From NCBI RefSeq assembly GCF_030867095.1, contig NC_081826.1, forward strand, positions 58,992,001 to 59,056,000: a DNA stretch of 64,000 nt, written 5' to 3'. The position numbers and the translations under genes were made by a program. The notes under the pieces are model-generated. The model saw only the letters and a program-made list of their open reading frames with translations. It was not told the origin of the DNA and did no database searches. Positions within the stretch are counted from its first letter, which is position 1, and each line of letters begins with the position of its first letter. This document shows positions 23,421-36,102 of the stretch, piece by piece. Origin of the DNA: Alligator mississippiensis. Taxonomy: Eukaryota; Chordata; Crocodylia; Alligatoridae.

Positions 23421-25052
23421 GCTGGCTGCTTCGGCAGCCCAGTCCTGGCGGGTTTAGGAGGCGAGACGCCCAGAACTCTCCTCCAGGCAGCCTCTTCGCA
23501 GGCTGCTTCTGAAGTGCCCTCCACAAAGTAACTGTGGTCTCAAAAATGGGAGCACATGGTGAAATCGGTGACGCTTTGCTCCTGGCAGACTTTCCGTACA
23601 CACCAAGACATACCGGCCATGGGTCACTCTGGGAAAGCTTTCTTTTGACTTCTTAGGCTTTCTACTAGTTATTAGACTTGAAGGATTTGTGGGGTCTGGG
23701 GAGCTCAAATTCAGCAGAGGAGCACGTGCAGTGCGCTGTTGCGGACAAGGCTGTGCGCTGTATGTTGTATGTAACTGTAGGTAATGACTTGAGATCCTTC
23801 TCTCCTATCATGACAAGGCCCTGCTTACACGGAGGAAATTTGTGCAGGTATAACTACGTAGGCACAAGTACATCCCGTTGGTGCTGGGGCGTACGCTGCT
23901 ACATCTTAGGGTGGTGTATTACCAAATCATGATGCACCAGCGCAGCCCCTGCTTTGTCCTGGCGCAGTGTCTTCTTGTTGAGGATTTATACCTGTGTAAC
24001 TGCAGTAATAGAGTTACACCAGTATATATTTTATGAATGTAGGCAAGGCCTTTTTTGCTGAACAGGTTTTTGTGCGACACTACTGCTTATGAATGGTGCC
24101 AGATTGACAGCCAGCTGAATGAAGCCCTTTATCTCAGGAGCCAGCAGCAGTGTAAGATTTCCAGGGCTGTCCAGTTAATGAACCTCAGCTGGGCCCCAGA
24201 GGGACCACAGAAGGGTATGAGAGACTTCAGTCCTCGTGTGCATTCAGTGCTTTGCCTCTCTGAGATCCCCATTACTGGCCACTGGGAACTAGACTGTTGC
24301 AAGCAGTTTATTACCCATAAGCTGTTAAGGCAGCTAATGATGGCAACTAATTTGGGCTAGATTTAGACTAGCAGTGAGTTTGAACTACCCTGTTCACCAA
24401 CAGTTATGTTTAATAACACTGTGCGCTTGAATGGTATTTTATACCAAAGTCTGAAAGTCGCTTACAAAGTATTTTGACACTGGGAAAAACTGCATTTTTT
24501 GAAAGATAAATGACTTGCCCAAACTTGAACACTAAATCAGTACCATAGCTCACTTAGCCCATTCTTTTGGGCAAAGACCAGGGGCTTGATTTTTCTCCCC
24601 AGATTTACCCCTGTGACTCCACTGAAGCAGGGTTGCTTCTGATTTACATTGATGTAAATATGAGACGGAAATTAGTCACGTAAGTGTCCTTCCCAAGGTT
24701 AGACAGTAAACTGGTGTCAGAGCCATATCTTCTGAGCCTAGGGTTGCTGCTCTAGCCATGAGGAAGCTGCACCTGTTGTGTTCTTCTGGAGAGTTTGTCT
24801 TGAGGTGCCTAAAATATATGTCTATAAATGTCTTTGTAGAGAAGAAATATATTAATTCCTAGTGTGCATTTGGAGTCCGTTACTCTTCAGTCAAAAATTG
24901 TATCTTTCTAAAATATGTAATTGAGAAGTGGGCTTTGTAAGTTGTAAACTGATATTATTTTTCTAAGTTTTATGCTACCAGAGGGTCAAAGACTCTGTTG
25001 CTTGTATAAGCTATAGGGGTAACATACTGATATCCATATGATGTCTTTATGA
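23421..25052 (+). other. Start of intron 1; MIR-like SINE remnant at about 24440-24770
   Basis: The sequence becomes AT-rich after the CpG island. The stretch with 'AAATGACTTGCCCAAAC' and later 'CTTCCCAAGGTTAGACAGTAAACTGG' resembles MIR/CORE-SINE middle regions. No exon is recognised. Intron 1 as a whole would run 22750-54894, 32,145 bp. Confidence 0.4.
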
Positions 25053-25505
25053 CTGGGGACCTACTGAAATCGTGGTTTTGTGATTTTTGCAGGACCGTTA
25101 AATTGGTAGGTCTGCCACAAAAAAGCCCAATTCCCATGGAAAAACGCGGAGACCACAAAAATGGCCAGTGAATGGGGAAATAAAATGTGCGGGGGGGAGC
25201 TGTAAACAGAAAATGGTGGGACGCCCTGGGGCCAGGAAGCATGAGGGGCTGGGGTGGGAGGACAGATTTTTGTGCAGCTGCCACCCCTCCACTCCCCCCT
25301 GCCAAGGGCCCCCAGTAGTCCCACCCCTCCCTAGAGATTGACAGGTGACCACCTATCAATCTCTGGGGAGGGTCAGGACTTCCAGGGCCCCTTGGTCAAT
25401 CAGAGATGCGGGGGCTGCTATGCTCACCATGAAAGTGGCAACTAGTGCTGTGCTCAGATGGCAAAATTGATGGGTCAGCTGCCCTGAATTCTGTAGGTTC
25501 CTGGT
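25053..25505. mobile_element. Inverted-repeat DNA element, family A
   Basis: Ends are CTGGGGACCTACTGAAATCG and, reading inward from the right end, CCAGGAACCTACAGAATTC. The interior is GC-rich ('TGATTGACAGGTGACCACC'). A second copy of the family lies at 50089-50604 (TAGGGATCTACC..GTAGGTCCCTA). No transposase; no clear target duplication. Confidence 0.55.
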
Positions 25506-26060
25506 TATAACAGTGTAACCATGCACGTGCTAGGGCTTTTCCTAATGAAATAGTTAAACAGGTAACACACGCAAACCAGGTATAGGACTATTGTTTATTC
25601 AGAATACTCAGTTCAAGTCCCAAAACGCACAAGTTCTCTACAAAATGTTTTCTTTCATAAATACACCGTGTTTCTAACTGGCACCAGCATTTTCTGAAGA
25701 ACACTTCTGTTTGTGCTGAAAGATCAAAGCTTCTGTAGGGAGTTTGAAAAAGGTTTTACTGTGCATCATCCTGAACTGTATTTGCATAAAGAAAATAATA
25801 AGTTTACTTGGCATGCCTCTGGACATGTAATAAGTATTAGGAAAAACTGTCTTTGGTGGTGTAACAGTAGAATCAGAATTCCATTATATACTTTATGAGC
25901 ATAAAAGACTTGTGCATCTGACCCCATTGCCCTAACAGCAACTCTAGAGCACTAGCAGGCCCCATTGTATGCTTATATACTGTATAGTGTATTGGCCCCA
26001 TTGTATACTTACATGCTATATAGTATACTTTATACTACTTCCACCTACTGTGTTCTAGAG

Positions 26061-26351
26061 CAGTGATTGTCAACCTTTTACCAAGACCTATGTATAAACA
26101 TCAATGACTAGTCCTCACTCAGTGCCCCTCAATCCTGACCCGCTAGACCCAGGCCCCAGCCCCTCAGTGTGTAGGGCAGGGAGTATGTGTGGGGCAGGGG
26201 GGACCCCAAGCACTACCTTGCAGGTGGGAGCTCTGACAGCCTGCAAAGGAGAAGCCACAGTTTCCCACACTTTTCTCCAGTGTGTTCGTGACCCTTTCAT
26301 ATATACTTGTGACCCACTTTTGGGTCGCGACCCACAGATTGAGAAACACAG
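26061..26351. mobile_element. hAT-type element with perfect 8-bp target duplication
   Basis: Begins CAGTGATTGTCAACCTTTT and ends GATTGAGAAACACAG, the common hAT CAGTGGTTCTCAACC..GGTTGAGAACCACTG form. Flanked by identical TTCTAGAG at 26053-26060 and 26352-26359, with central TA. 291 bp; contains 'TTGGGTCGCGACCCAC' near the right end. Non-coding. Confidence 0.9.
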
Positions 26352-26359
26352 TTCTAGAG

Positions 26360-28043
26360 CTCAGTGTTACAGTTTACGCTCTTCCCCTGCCCTAATGTTG
26401 TATCACACCTCACCTTTTCCTTTTGTACAAGTTCTCTACCTTGGTTGTATGACAAGTAGTATGCAACTGCACTCATATTTAACTAGTTACCTCAATCAGA
26501 GTATGAACTTAACAGGTTTATTTTATGGTAACTTCCATGATTCTATTGAATCTGTGCTGTACAAAAAGAAGCAATACCTTTTAGTTTGTGGCCTTGGGAT
26601 AGCTTAATAATTTTCTCTACTAGGTTTTAACAAAGGGAAGAAATTCTTTATACTAGGTAGAAATCAGTGTTTGAATAAATTTACAAGATATTTCATGGAG
26701 GACCAACCTGCTAGCTGGAGATAGGTTTAAAAAAGCTGCTGGTGGTTTTCTGGGGCAAAGGAACTAATAAGAAAAGAAACCCCATTACCTACTTTGCTAA
26801 GTTGCTAAGAAAAGAGACATTGCTAGGGTATTTAGTAAGGTGCTACGTCACCATTACCCAGAAAATTCTAAATAGCAATGGTGAAACCGTCTAGTCATAT
26901 TAATTTCCTTGTGCAGCTGTTTGCCAAAGTCATGAGCAACAAAAGGGGCTGGTGTTGTGTGTCTGCAGGCTAAACAAGTGAGTTTTCCACATGTCTCTGT
27001 GAGTAGGTGGATTTGTCAAGGCCTGCTAGTGACCCTAGGAGAACTTGTTCTTTATTTTCAATGAAAAATATCTCTTATAGGAATAAGAATAGTAGTAAGA
27101 ATCACATTGGACAAGCCTGGAGGCAAAAGTTGATTCCCTTTTCTGCTTTTCCCTATTCTTAGTAGCAATTCCTTATTTATAGCTCCCAATTTCTGATTGA
27201 AATAACACAAAAATTCAGTGTAAATAATTTTAGAAAATTCACCAACATAACTGTGATTGAATGTTACAACATTCCTATTAGTAACTTAAAATGACTGAAT
27301 TATCCAGTTACGAACTGAGCTTTGAATGGAGGTAAATGACAAAATACTTCTCAGGTCATCCCCAATGCCACCTCTCCACAATTGTTAAAAGAGATGAGGA
27401 TATGCTGTTCCCTGAGCCAAGCTTTATTTCTATGCTAAATTTTGACGGATATTGTCCTGCTTCTACTTTGTATTTTCCTTGTTAGTAGTTAGTATAAATG
27501 CAAAAATGAACTGAAAACAGTATTCAGACAATTTTGTTGCAAATTCAGCTGTAATGTTTTCAGAATAGTTGCAGGTAATTACAAACTAAGAAGCTGGTAG
27601 GAACCCTGACATGTTGATAGGTGAGTTAAAAAACAGGAAGTTAGCTAAATTTATATAAAAAATGTTTGATTGTGCTACAAATATAAATGTATTTGATTAC
27701 AGTTATTGTTGTGACTTTTGGTTATTGTACAATAAAAATAATATGAAAAGGCTACTTGGGCATAGAATTGTAGATACCGGACCTACAGGCCTAATGCATA
27801 CTTTGGCTCTGACTGGCTTCCAATTCCAATGGTGTCTAAAATACAAGCAGGTATTATCGTTAGAGGACGCCCAGGGCAGTGTTTATCCAACTGTGGAATT
27901 CGTACTCCTGAAGTATGTAGTGAACTTCTACAGGAGGTATGGAAGGGGGGAGGAGAAGGGGAAAGGAAGAAAAAGAAAATGAACAGCTCTACAGTATGTC
28001 TTAGGTTGCTGGAGAGGTTACAACATGGTTGTAGCAACAAAGG
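26360..28043 (+). other. Intron 1, nothing recognised
   Basis: AT-rich intronic DNA. ORFs present have no recognisable domain and no splice-site support. Confidence 0.35.
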
Positions 28044-28870
28044 GGTGCTCAACCCCTGGGTCATGGGCCAGATCCGGACCCTAGCATTGTTATCTGGTCT
28101 GTGGGGTTCCCCACAAGTCTGAAAGTTTGGTGGCAGGGAAAACTTGGTGGCACTGCTCCACTGCCAAATTTCTACACTCATGGGGAGCTCTGGGGCCTGC
28201 AGGCTACATCAGGCATGTAGGGAGGCGCAGGACCTGATGCCACAGTGTGGGGTTGGTGCTGAGCCCTAAGGCCCGATCTTGGCACATAGGGGTGGTGCAG
28301 GCCTGGCCCTGGCAAGTGGGCCTTTTGGCTTTGGACTAATATTTTAAGTGATATTGTATAGTGGAGTGTGCACCCCTGTCCAGTGCGCTGCAGACAGGGC
28401 ACCCTACGAGAGTCTTGTAATTAGCTCCCCAGTGGCCTGCTTCCAGTGGGAGGATCTTGGCAACATGCCTACTTTATGGAAATGAGGGGACTCCCCACTA
28501 GCTTGCTCGTGTGGCCTTTGAGTAAGCATAAGTGAGACTCAGGGGCATCCGAACTCTGAGACCTCCAGGCTTGGGCCTACATGTAGGATGCCCGCCAATG
28601 AATTTTGGGAGTATTTGAAGCCCCAGGCTGAAAAGTCTAGGATGGGGGGATACTTGCTGGTCATAGCGCCACAGTTAGTGTTTCAACAGTTGCGTTTTGC
28701 TCAATCGAGAGGATTCGGAATTGATTTGGCTAATTTGACCTGGAATACAAAACATTTTCCCCCGCAAAATAAAACATCCATTGCAAGGGGCCAGGCAAAG
28801 GTGTCATGGGTCCCAGTCTTGGCACATGGGGCTTGATCTGGCCCCTGTGGCCAAAAGTATGAGCACCAGT
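28044..28870. mobile_element. hAT-type non-autonomous element
   Basis: Starts near GGGGTGCTCAACCCCTGG and ends near GGCCAAAAGTATGAGCACC, an inverted pair. It shares 'AAAGTTTGGTGGCAGGG' and 'GGCCAGAT' interior words with the elements at 49126 and 50694. The target duplication is not clear. At about 830 bp it may include a second insertion (28380-28600). Confidence 0.55.
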
Positions 28871-30169
28871 AACATAAAATGTTACTTTTTGCTATCAGTA
28901 ACAAGGAATTATAGGAATACACAGCGGTGTAACTAAAAGAAGGAACAGAGTATTTGAGAACTACTGATTTAAGGATTATGATCCTTTACAATGGAATTAA
29001 TTGAACCATTTAGTGTTGTTGTGGGGCTTGTACAGCAGCACTGTGTTGTGATAAACTTTTTTCAAGGAACGTAAAGAACTCATTAAATGTGGCTTGAATA
29101 TCTCCACTTCTGTTCTTTAATTTTATCATAGGAACTTCAGTTCTCAAGTTTGACCAAACATGTAAAAAGGTAAAAAAAACCAGCAATCAGTCATACATAT
29201 CCCAGTGATATTGTACCTATACTGACAACAGATTTTCTTTAAAAAAATCAGCTGTTTATCCAAGTAACTTTATTCTTCATTGAGCTAATAAATATTTGAA
29301 ACATCATTTTAAACAATGTAATGGGAAAGAGATTCAATGACTGTTTTTCTTTGATAGGGGCATTGCAGTCTTTCACAAGTCAGTGAATGGGGTTTGAAAA
29401 GATCCAGTTCAGTACTTTGATAAAATAACCAAAATGCATCCTGTTTTCTTTTAGCTTGCTACTCTGCTCAGACATCTGTATTGAAATAGCTGAGTATTAC
29501 ATCTTTTAATTGACCCTACCAAAAGTTATAATGAATATTCATTTGTAAGGTGTAGGGTTCATCATTACTGAAATAATATTTACTCAGTTGATTTACTCCA
29601 TTGAATGTTATGCTTTTACTCTATAGAATATATTTTAAAAATTCTATTTGTTATAATAAGTATTTTAATGGTATGGTTATTGCTAGTACTGATCCTAAAG
29701 ATTTGTAATTTTGACACCTATTCCCAAGTATTCTCAGAGATTTGTAAGATCTTTACCCAAAGGGAAGTTTCTTCATGAATTCCTCAATTTTTTTTTTGAT
29801 ACTGTTCTGCTTCCCCAGTATTTTTTATGGTCTCTAATTCTGAAACAACCATCCTGGCAATTCCTCGCGGGTGGAGAACTTTGGTAAAAGGTGCCTGATA
29901 AAAGGATTTCATTAATGTTTTTAGATCATAGAGTTTGGTCTTTTTATACCACATAATTTCATTAATTTAGCACTGTAGTGACCCTAGTGAGTTTGACAAA
30001 AGCTTATCTTCCAAAATAGCATCCAGTCTTGAAGACATCAAGGCGGATAATCCACACTGTGTTTTGTTCCAGTGGTTAAAATCAGCTTCCCTATTAAAAA
30101 TTGGTGCTTGATTTTCAATTTGACTGTGTCCAGTTTCAGCTTGCAGTCAGGTTGTTTTTACACCTTTCA
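28871..30169 (+). other. Intron 1, nothing recognised
   Basis: AT-rich unique-looking sequence without repeat ends or coding signature. Confidence 0.35.
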
Positions 30170-30440
30170 CTATTAGATTAGAGATCCCTTTAGTAATGGT
30201 TATTTTATCACTGTGAAGGTACCTCAACACTGCAATCAAGTGACCTTTTCAGTCTTCTTTTTTTAAAAACGAAACAGATTGAGCTCTTGAAGCCTTATGC
30301 TTGAAGCATTTTATCTAGCTTAAATCATTTTTCTGGCCCTTTTTAGCACCCTATCCAACTTGTCAACATAATTTTTAAAATAGGGACACCAACATCAGTC
30401 CTTTATGGACTGTCTACATAAATAAAATCATCCTTCCCCT
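30170..30440 (-). mobile_element. Old CR1 LINE fragment
   Basis: Reverse-strand remains of the CR1 RT tail: 'GATTGAGCTCTTGAAGCC' followed by 'TTTTCTGGCCCTTTTTAGCACCC'-type text corresponding to the 'R-R-LRGDL..' and 'ALQRVQ' portions. Heavily diverged. Confidence 0.45.
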
Positions 30441-30739
30441 AACTGCTACATGCTTTCCTTTTTTGCCACAGCATTGTCCTGAGAGTTCATGCAGGCTTCA
30501 CCCCCTAACTCTTCAGACCCACTGTTTTCAGGGATATAGTTTTCTTACGAGTCCGGCATGTTTTCCTTGTTTCTGGATATATTTGGATTTGGCTTTATTG
30601 AAGCACATTTTGTTTGAATGGGCCCAGCTGATCAGGCATCAAGATCACATGGTCTTACCATTATTTACGTCTATGTCAATCTGTCATTCACAATTTTTTT
30701 CAGCAGTGGTTTTATATTTGCTTCCAAGTTGTTGATGAG

Positions 30740-30870
30740 AGGCAAGGATTTTTGTGGGTCGTATCTTTTATTGGACCAACTGCATGGTTAGGGTAGACAG
30801 ATGACCTTTTGCTACCAAATACCATTCCTCAGGTCTCAGAAAAAGCCTAGGCTATATAGCAGATAAAAGC
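30740..30870. repeat. Ancient amniote interspersed-repeat tail
   Basis: 'GTATCTTTTATTGGACCAAC' followed by '..CTCAGGTCTCAG' is a motif I recognise from old amniote interspersed repeats ('TTGGTCCAATAAAAGAT' in the other orientation). The family name is uncertain. Confidence 0.4.
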
Positions 30871-32013
30871 CTGTGCAACACTTTATATGTAAATAAAAAT
30901 AGAATACAAGAGACATTCTCAGCTAGCTGACAGATCACAGCTACAATATCATTCCAACACTATCAGAGCTTTTACTCATTCCTGTGGGAAATACCTTTCA
31001 TTTAATGAGGATTTTCCAGTGACAGGTTTTTTTTTTAGATCTGTCATTTAGTCATCTATTTAATATGTGCTTTATTGATGTTATATAGTACTAAATTTAA
31101 TGAGAATATTTTACGTTACCAAATAATTGTCTTACAAAAATTTAAGTGTATTATATTTGGTATTATAAAGCTTTTAATCTTATCAGCAAATGAAATAGTT
31201 TGTTTGACAAGATCTGTTTCTTCTAAAACTGTGTTGGCAAATATATTGCTATTCTCCATCAATTCCATCCCACCTTAAGTTTCTAGCTCTTCTACTTAGA
31301 ATTATTCAGGTCATCCTGCTTGTTCTATTTGAATCTTGATACATCAGTAGCACACTTCCAGCCTCTCAGAGTTTCCCTGGTACTCCAAGATATTCCATAT
31401 TCACTCATACTGCACAGATTTTCCTCCCAAAAGTCAGCCCTCAAAAATTGGGGTGCATATCTTAGGCGGTGAAGTGGATTTTTCTTCTCTGGAACAGAAG
31501 CAGGGTAGAATAAAGCAATCATACGCTGTGACTCATGGCTGCCAAGGTGGCTGCCACTTTGCCTTGGGGCTGCAAAAAGCAGGGGTAAAGTCCAGTGTTA
31601 ACCTTCTGACAGGTGTTAGTGAAGCCATAGTTTTTGGCTGAAGAGCTACTGAGGTGGTTGAGGATAAGTGAGCTGCTGCATGCAGTGTGTAGCATCTTGA
31701 GGAGGCTTGTGGTGTGGAACCAACACGTTGCTGTAAATAGTTACTTAAATAAGTTCCTGTAAAAAACACAGAAGTAACATTTTTCTGTCTTGCCACACCA
31801 GTAAGTTTCTGCTGCCTCATCCAGACGATTCTGAGATGCCACACTTGGACATTCTGTGTCACACAGTTGGCCATGACTTTTTTTCCCCACATTCTACCTT
31901 TCAAAAAGAAGATGCGTGGTTTGTTTGGGGGTTGTGTGAGGAAAATATGGTATTAAAAATTACCAGTGTTTGGTTGGAGATCTCTATAGTCATTATTAGA
32001 CAGTTCTTGGTTT

Positions 32014-32152
32014 TAGAATCACAGAAAATTAGGGTTGGAAGGGACCACAGGAGGTCATCTAGTCCAACCCCCTGCTCAAAGCAGGACCATCCCCATCTAG
32101 ATCGTCCCAGTCAAAGCTTTGTCTAGTCGGGTTTTGAAAACCTCCAAAACTG
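32014..32152 (-). mobile_element. CR1 LINE 3' end
   Basis: 'TAGAATCACAGAAAATTAGG' followed by 'GGAGGTCATCTAGTCCAACC' and 'CTGCTCAAAGCAGGACC' is the CR1 3' UTR in reverse orientation. Short and heavily 5'-truncated. Confidence 0.82.
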
Positions 32153-32159
32153 CTACCCA

Positions 32160-32651
32160 TGGGCTTGATAGAATTGCTTGGTGGGCTCGTGGATGGCAAC
32201 TCTGGCTCTGTCCTCTGTTGTTGTGGGGGTTGCTGGGTGGAAGCAGCCCCACCTGGCACTGAGTGGCAGCCTGGAAAATGGAGTCCAGCCCTGTGGTGGG
32301 CAGGCGGGTCTGCTTTTGCTCAGCACCTGAGGTGCTAGCAGAGGCCAGAGCCCTGGAGGGTGTCCTCTCCTGCCCCTGCAGCCTGGCTCCAGGAGGGCTG
32401 CAAACACGCTGGCCTGCCCTGGTCCCACACATGGCTCTTGGTCCCATTTCTGGCTGCCCATGTCAGCCAAGTTGGGCGTTGTGGGGGAGAGGGGCAGAGA
32501 GAGAAGATGCTGCCACCCTATGTGGGTTCATGCTCCCGCTACTGCTCTAGCTCCAGCCTTGGCTTGGCTGTGGGGAGCTTGGCAGCCCTCAACAACTCAC
32601 CAAAACTCATTTAAGTGGCTCTCCAGCCCAAATAATTGCCAGCCCCTGGCA
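32160..32651. mobile_element. hAT-like element, right terminus clear
   Basis: Its end ('CCAAAACTCATTTAAGTGGC' then 'AATAATTGCCAGCCCCTGG') closely matches the end of the hAT element at 62816-63001. The GC-rich interior abuts the CR1 fragment to the left, and I could not find the left terminus. Confidence 0.5.
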
Positions 32652-33042
32652 TACAGCATTTCATTTGTTTCTAGTATACTTCCTTCTTGTTCTTAGACTT
32701 GCATACTATGTTATGGATTTTTTTCCAGATTTTTTTTTTAGTTTCCCATATCAATTTTCAGCACATCATTTCTAATATAATTTTCTTTCTTACCCTGTTT
32801 AATTATGTTATATATATTTTTTATTTTTAATCACTACTTGCATTTTGGCTACTGAACTAGGATTGAGCTTCAGCCTTTTTTTTATGTTTGGTGTTTTGGT
32901 CATCTAAAACATGATATTTTAATTTACATTTTGAGTCTGAATGTTTCTTCCTTATATATTTTGCTCAAAATGTCTTCACTTTCAGGAAATTGACCCTTTT
33001 GAGGCACAAAATACTTATTGCTGGCTTGTTCTGTTATAGGAT

Positions 33043-33710
33043 CATGGAAAGTAGGGCTAGAAGGGACTGCCCAACACCTTCTAGTCCAGCCTTCTGCTCA
33101 AGGCAGGATCATTCCTAACTAAATCCTCCCAGACAGGCATCTGTCTAATCTGCTTTTGAAAATTTCCAGGGATGAAGATCCCACAATTTCTTTAGATAGC
33201 CAGATCCAATGCTTGACCACCCTCATAGTCAGAAAGTTCCTCTTAATCTTCAACCTAAATTTCCTCTGCTACAGCTTAAAGCCATGGCTACAGAGAAAAG
33301 TCCATCTCCATCCTCTGTAATTGTCCTTCCAGTATTTGAAGACTGTTATCAAATCCCACCCCCACCAGTCTTCTCTTCTTCAGACTGAGTAAACCTAGTT
33401 CTTTCAGTCTTGCTTCCTAGGCCTCTAATAATTTTTGTCACTCTTTGCTGGACTCTTCCCATATCTGTCCATATCCTTAGAAAAGTGTTGAGTCCAGAAC
33501 TGGACACAGTACTTTAGGTGAGGTCTCACCAAACAGTGTGGCAGATTTACTTCCTTTTACTTGTGACTAACACTCCTGTTAATATAAAGCAATATAATGT
33601 TAGCTTTTTTTTTTTTTAACAAGAGCCCACTGTTGACTTAATTCAGCTTATTGCCTAATGTTAACCCCCAAATCCTTCTCTATAGTACTTCAGTGTAGCT
33701 AATTGTCCTA
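33043..33710 (-). mobile_element. CR1 LINE 3' fragment
   Basis: Reverse CR1: 'AGGGCTAGAAGGGACTGCCC', 'CTGCTCAAGGCAGGATC', 'GAAAATTTCCAGGGATG' and 'AAGTTCCTCTTAATCTTCA', continuing into the RT C-terminal region ('AACTGGACACAGTACTTTAGG'). Diverged, with an internal T-run near 33606. The 5' boundary is approximate. Confidence 0.8.
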
Positions 33711-34128
33711 GTCCGTGTCATCCATATTAAATATCATCAGGTTATAATCATTTGTCCCCAAACCACTACTGGCACCTAGTGCATCTATCATAATGTGGCC
33801 CAGTATAGAGTTATCTTGCTGTAGGTGCAGTTTCTTTTCTTTTTCATTATTGTATAAGATAATTATAATTTTTAGATGTTGTTTTCTAATGATATATTGC
33901 TGGCTGCATGAGACCTCCAGCATGTCTCCCATAATCCTATTTATCCTTTGTCATATTACAGGCAGATGTTTAAGGGTAATTTGTCCTGTTCTCTGATTGA
34001 CTTAGTTGAGTGCAACTGACTCCCCTACCCAATTCCACCTCCTAGTCTTTCTTAGTGCACTGGCTCATAAGTGTTGAAGATCCATTACTTTCTTTTACTC
34101 AGTCTGTCTTTCCTAAACCACAGACTTT

Positions 34129-35196
34129 TAGGCTTGTGTGAAGTGGCTAGTATTCGCTTTGGATTTGGATTCAGCTGATTTGGGGGACCGTGATTCGAAT
34201 CACTGTCCCAAATCAATTCGTCCAAATCTGATTTGGAAATTCAGGTGCCACCGAATTGGCCGAATCTCCGAATCAAACAGGCTCCATCCCCTGCTCACTC
34301 TCCCAGCCCTGTCAATGGCTGCCCCGCCCGGCCCCAGTGACCTGGCTTTTTTTTTTTTTTTTTTTTTTAAGCCTCCACTCACCAGCTCCTGCCAAGCAGA
34401 GGGGCGATCCTCACTACCCCATGCTGTATGGGGGGCTCTGTCACGAGCCCCCATCCCCCCCCACTCTCCCAGCGCCCCCCATGGCTGCCCTGCCCAGCCC
34501 CAGTCCTCGCTCTTTAAAAAAAAAAAAAAAAAAAAGCCCCATACTCACTGGCTCCTGCCAAGTGGGGTGGCTCTACGCTGTGTTGGGGGGGCTCTGCCAT
34601 GAGCCCACAGAAGCCCTGACTCCTGCTGGGCTTTTTTTTTTTTTTTTAAAGAACTGAGAACTGGGGCTGCGTGGGACAGCAATGGGGGTGGGGCTGGGAG
34701 AGCGGGCAGGGGATGGGGGCTCGTGGCAGTGCCCCCCATGCAGTGGGGGGTAGTGGAGATTGTACCCCTGCCTGGCAGAAGCCGGTGAATGGGGGCTTTT
34801 ATTTTTTTTAAAGAACTGGGACTCTGGGGGCAGCCATGGGGAGTGCTGAGAGAGCAAGTGGTGGTTAGGGGGTGCTCAGGAGGGCTGGGGGAGTAGGCAA
34901 GGGATGGGGCCCAGTGGGTATCCCTCCCATGGTCCCCTAAGCCCTCCTCTAACCCTCCTTCCCCTCTGCCCCACTTCCCGTCACAGAGTCCAGGTCTAGC
35001 TCCCTGCGGCAGCAAGCAATGAATGCCTGAATCTCCAAAGATCTCCAAATCTTTTCTGAATTGATTCAGAGAGCTTCAAATTGATTCAGGCTGTTTTATT
35101 GGTCTCCTGATTCAATTTGGATTTGGAGATTCAGCCACCGAATCGGGCTGAATCTCGTCCAAATAGAATAGGCACCCAAAGCTTTGCTCAGCCCTA
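34129..35196. mobile_element. Large foldback (palindromic) hAT-like element
   Basis: The outer ends are inverted: TAGGCTTGTGTGAAG on the left, and TAGGGCTGAGCAAAG reading inward from the right. AT-rich arms follow, containing 'CCGAATC' and 'TTTGGATTTGGA' words in both. Flanks CAGACTTT (34121-34128) and TAGATTTT (35197-35204) agree at 6 of 8 positions. The core holds units read 'CACTCACCAGCTCCTGCCAA' to 'CAGCCCCAGTCCTC' on the left half and their reverse complements on the right half, separated by long T or A runs (about 34348-34369, 34516-34535, 34631-34647). The whole element can fold into one long imperfect hairpin. Non-coding; the ORFs through it are poly-Lys or poly-Phe artefacts. Confidence 0.75.
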
Positions 35197-35796
35197 TAGA
35201 TTTTAACATTCCTGTCATACAAATCATGCTGTTAAGTTTTTGTCATTTGTCTTTTTTCTTTTCTTTTTTTTTTCTTTATTCCTAGGACTGGTGTATAAGC
35301 AATTGCCAAATTTCTTCTCTTCACATAAATAAATGAAACCAACATAGCAGCATACTGACTTTGAGCCATGTTGCCTCTTTATATCTTTACCTTTCATTTT
35401 AATTTTAATGCCCTCCTAGCTGGTTCAGTGAGTCTTTAGCGGAAGATTAACCCTGTGAGAAGCAGGACATCCTATTTGTATGGTTTAGTCTCCCATTGGA
35501 AAGTGGCCCAGTGCTAAGTCTAAAACTTTCAGTTGTGCAGTCAGGAGTTCACCTTTAATAGTTTTTGTCCTCTTGATTCTTGGACTGGTAGGATGTCTCT
35601 TGAATATCATTGGGATGTTCTTCTTCAGCTCTATTCCTAGGTTCCTGAAGTCTTCTAAAATCTTCAGACTTCTGTGGGAAGCAGGGCAACATTTACTTGA
35701 CAGGGCAAAACTGTTATAAGCAGTAAAGAAAAGGTACAAACAATACATGTGTGTTCTGATATCTGTATCATGCAGTATCTTTTCCATCTTCTATAA

Positions 35797-36102
35797 CAGG
35801 TTGGTATTATTTTTGGGCAGAGTGCCAAAAAAATCCCAATACCTCAACTTGTAAGATGTTGGTGTGCCAGGGGCAATGGTGAGGGAACTGCTAACGGTCC
35901 GATCCTTGTGGCAGTGCAGCCCCAGCCCCTTCCCCACTGTCCACCCCGCAGTGTGGGCATCCACCACCAGCAGTGAGCTGGGATGAAGCTCCATGAACCC
36001 TGGTGCAGTTGTTTTCAGCCCCAGCCTGGGCTCTGGGCAGGCCAAACAGAATGGCTTCACATGCTACACTCTGGCACGTGTGCTGGGGATTGCTGATTCC
36101 TC
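35797..36102. mobile_element. hAT-type element, relative of the one at 2327
   Basis: CAGGTTGGTATTATTTTTGG..GCAGAGTGCC at the left and TGCTGGGGATTGCTGATTCC at the right correspond to the ends of the 2327-2894 element. The interior 'CGGTCCGATCCTTGTGGCA' is also shared. It is shorter (about 306 bp) and the target duplication is not clear. Confidence 0.65.

Noticed and set aside
22690-23601. Long ORFs (up to 303 codons) on both strands in the CpG island as novel proteins
   Set aside because: Overlapping long frames exist in most registers on both strands because stop codons are rare at this GC content. The predicted sequences are Pro/Arg/Ala/Gly-rich without domains.
34138-35048. ORFs with poly-Phe or poly-Lys stretches
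   Set aside because: They are translations of the T- and A-runs in the foldback element.
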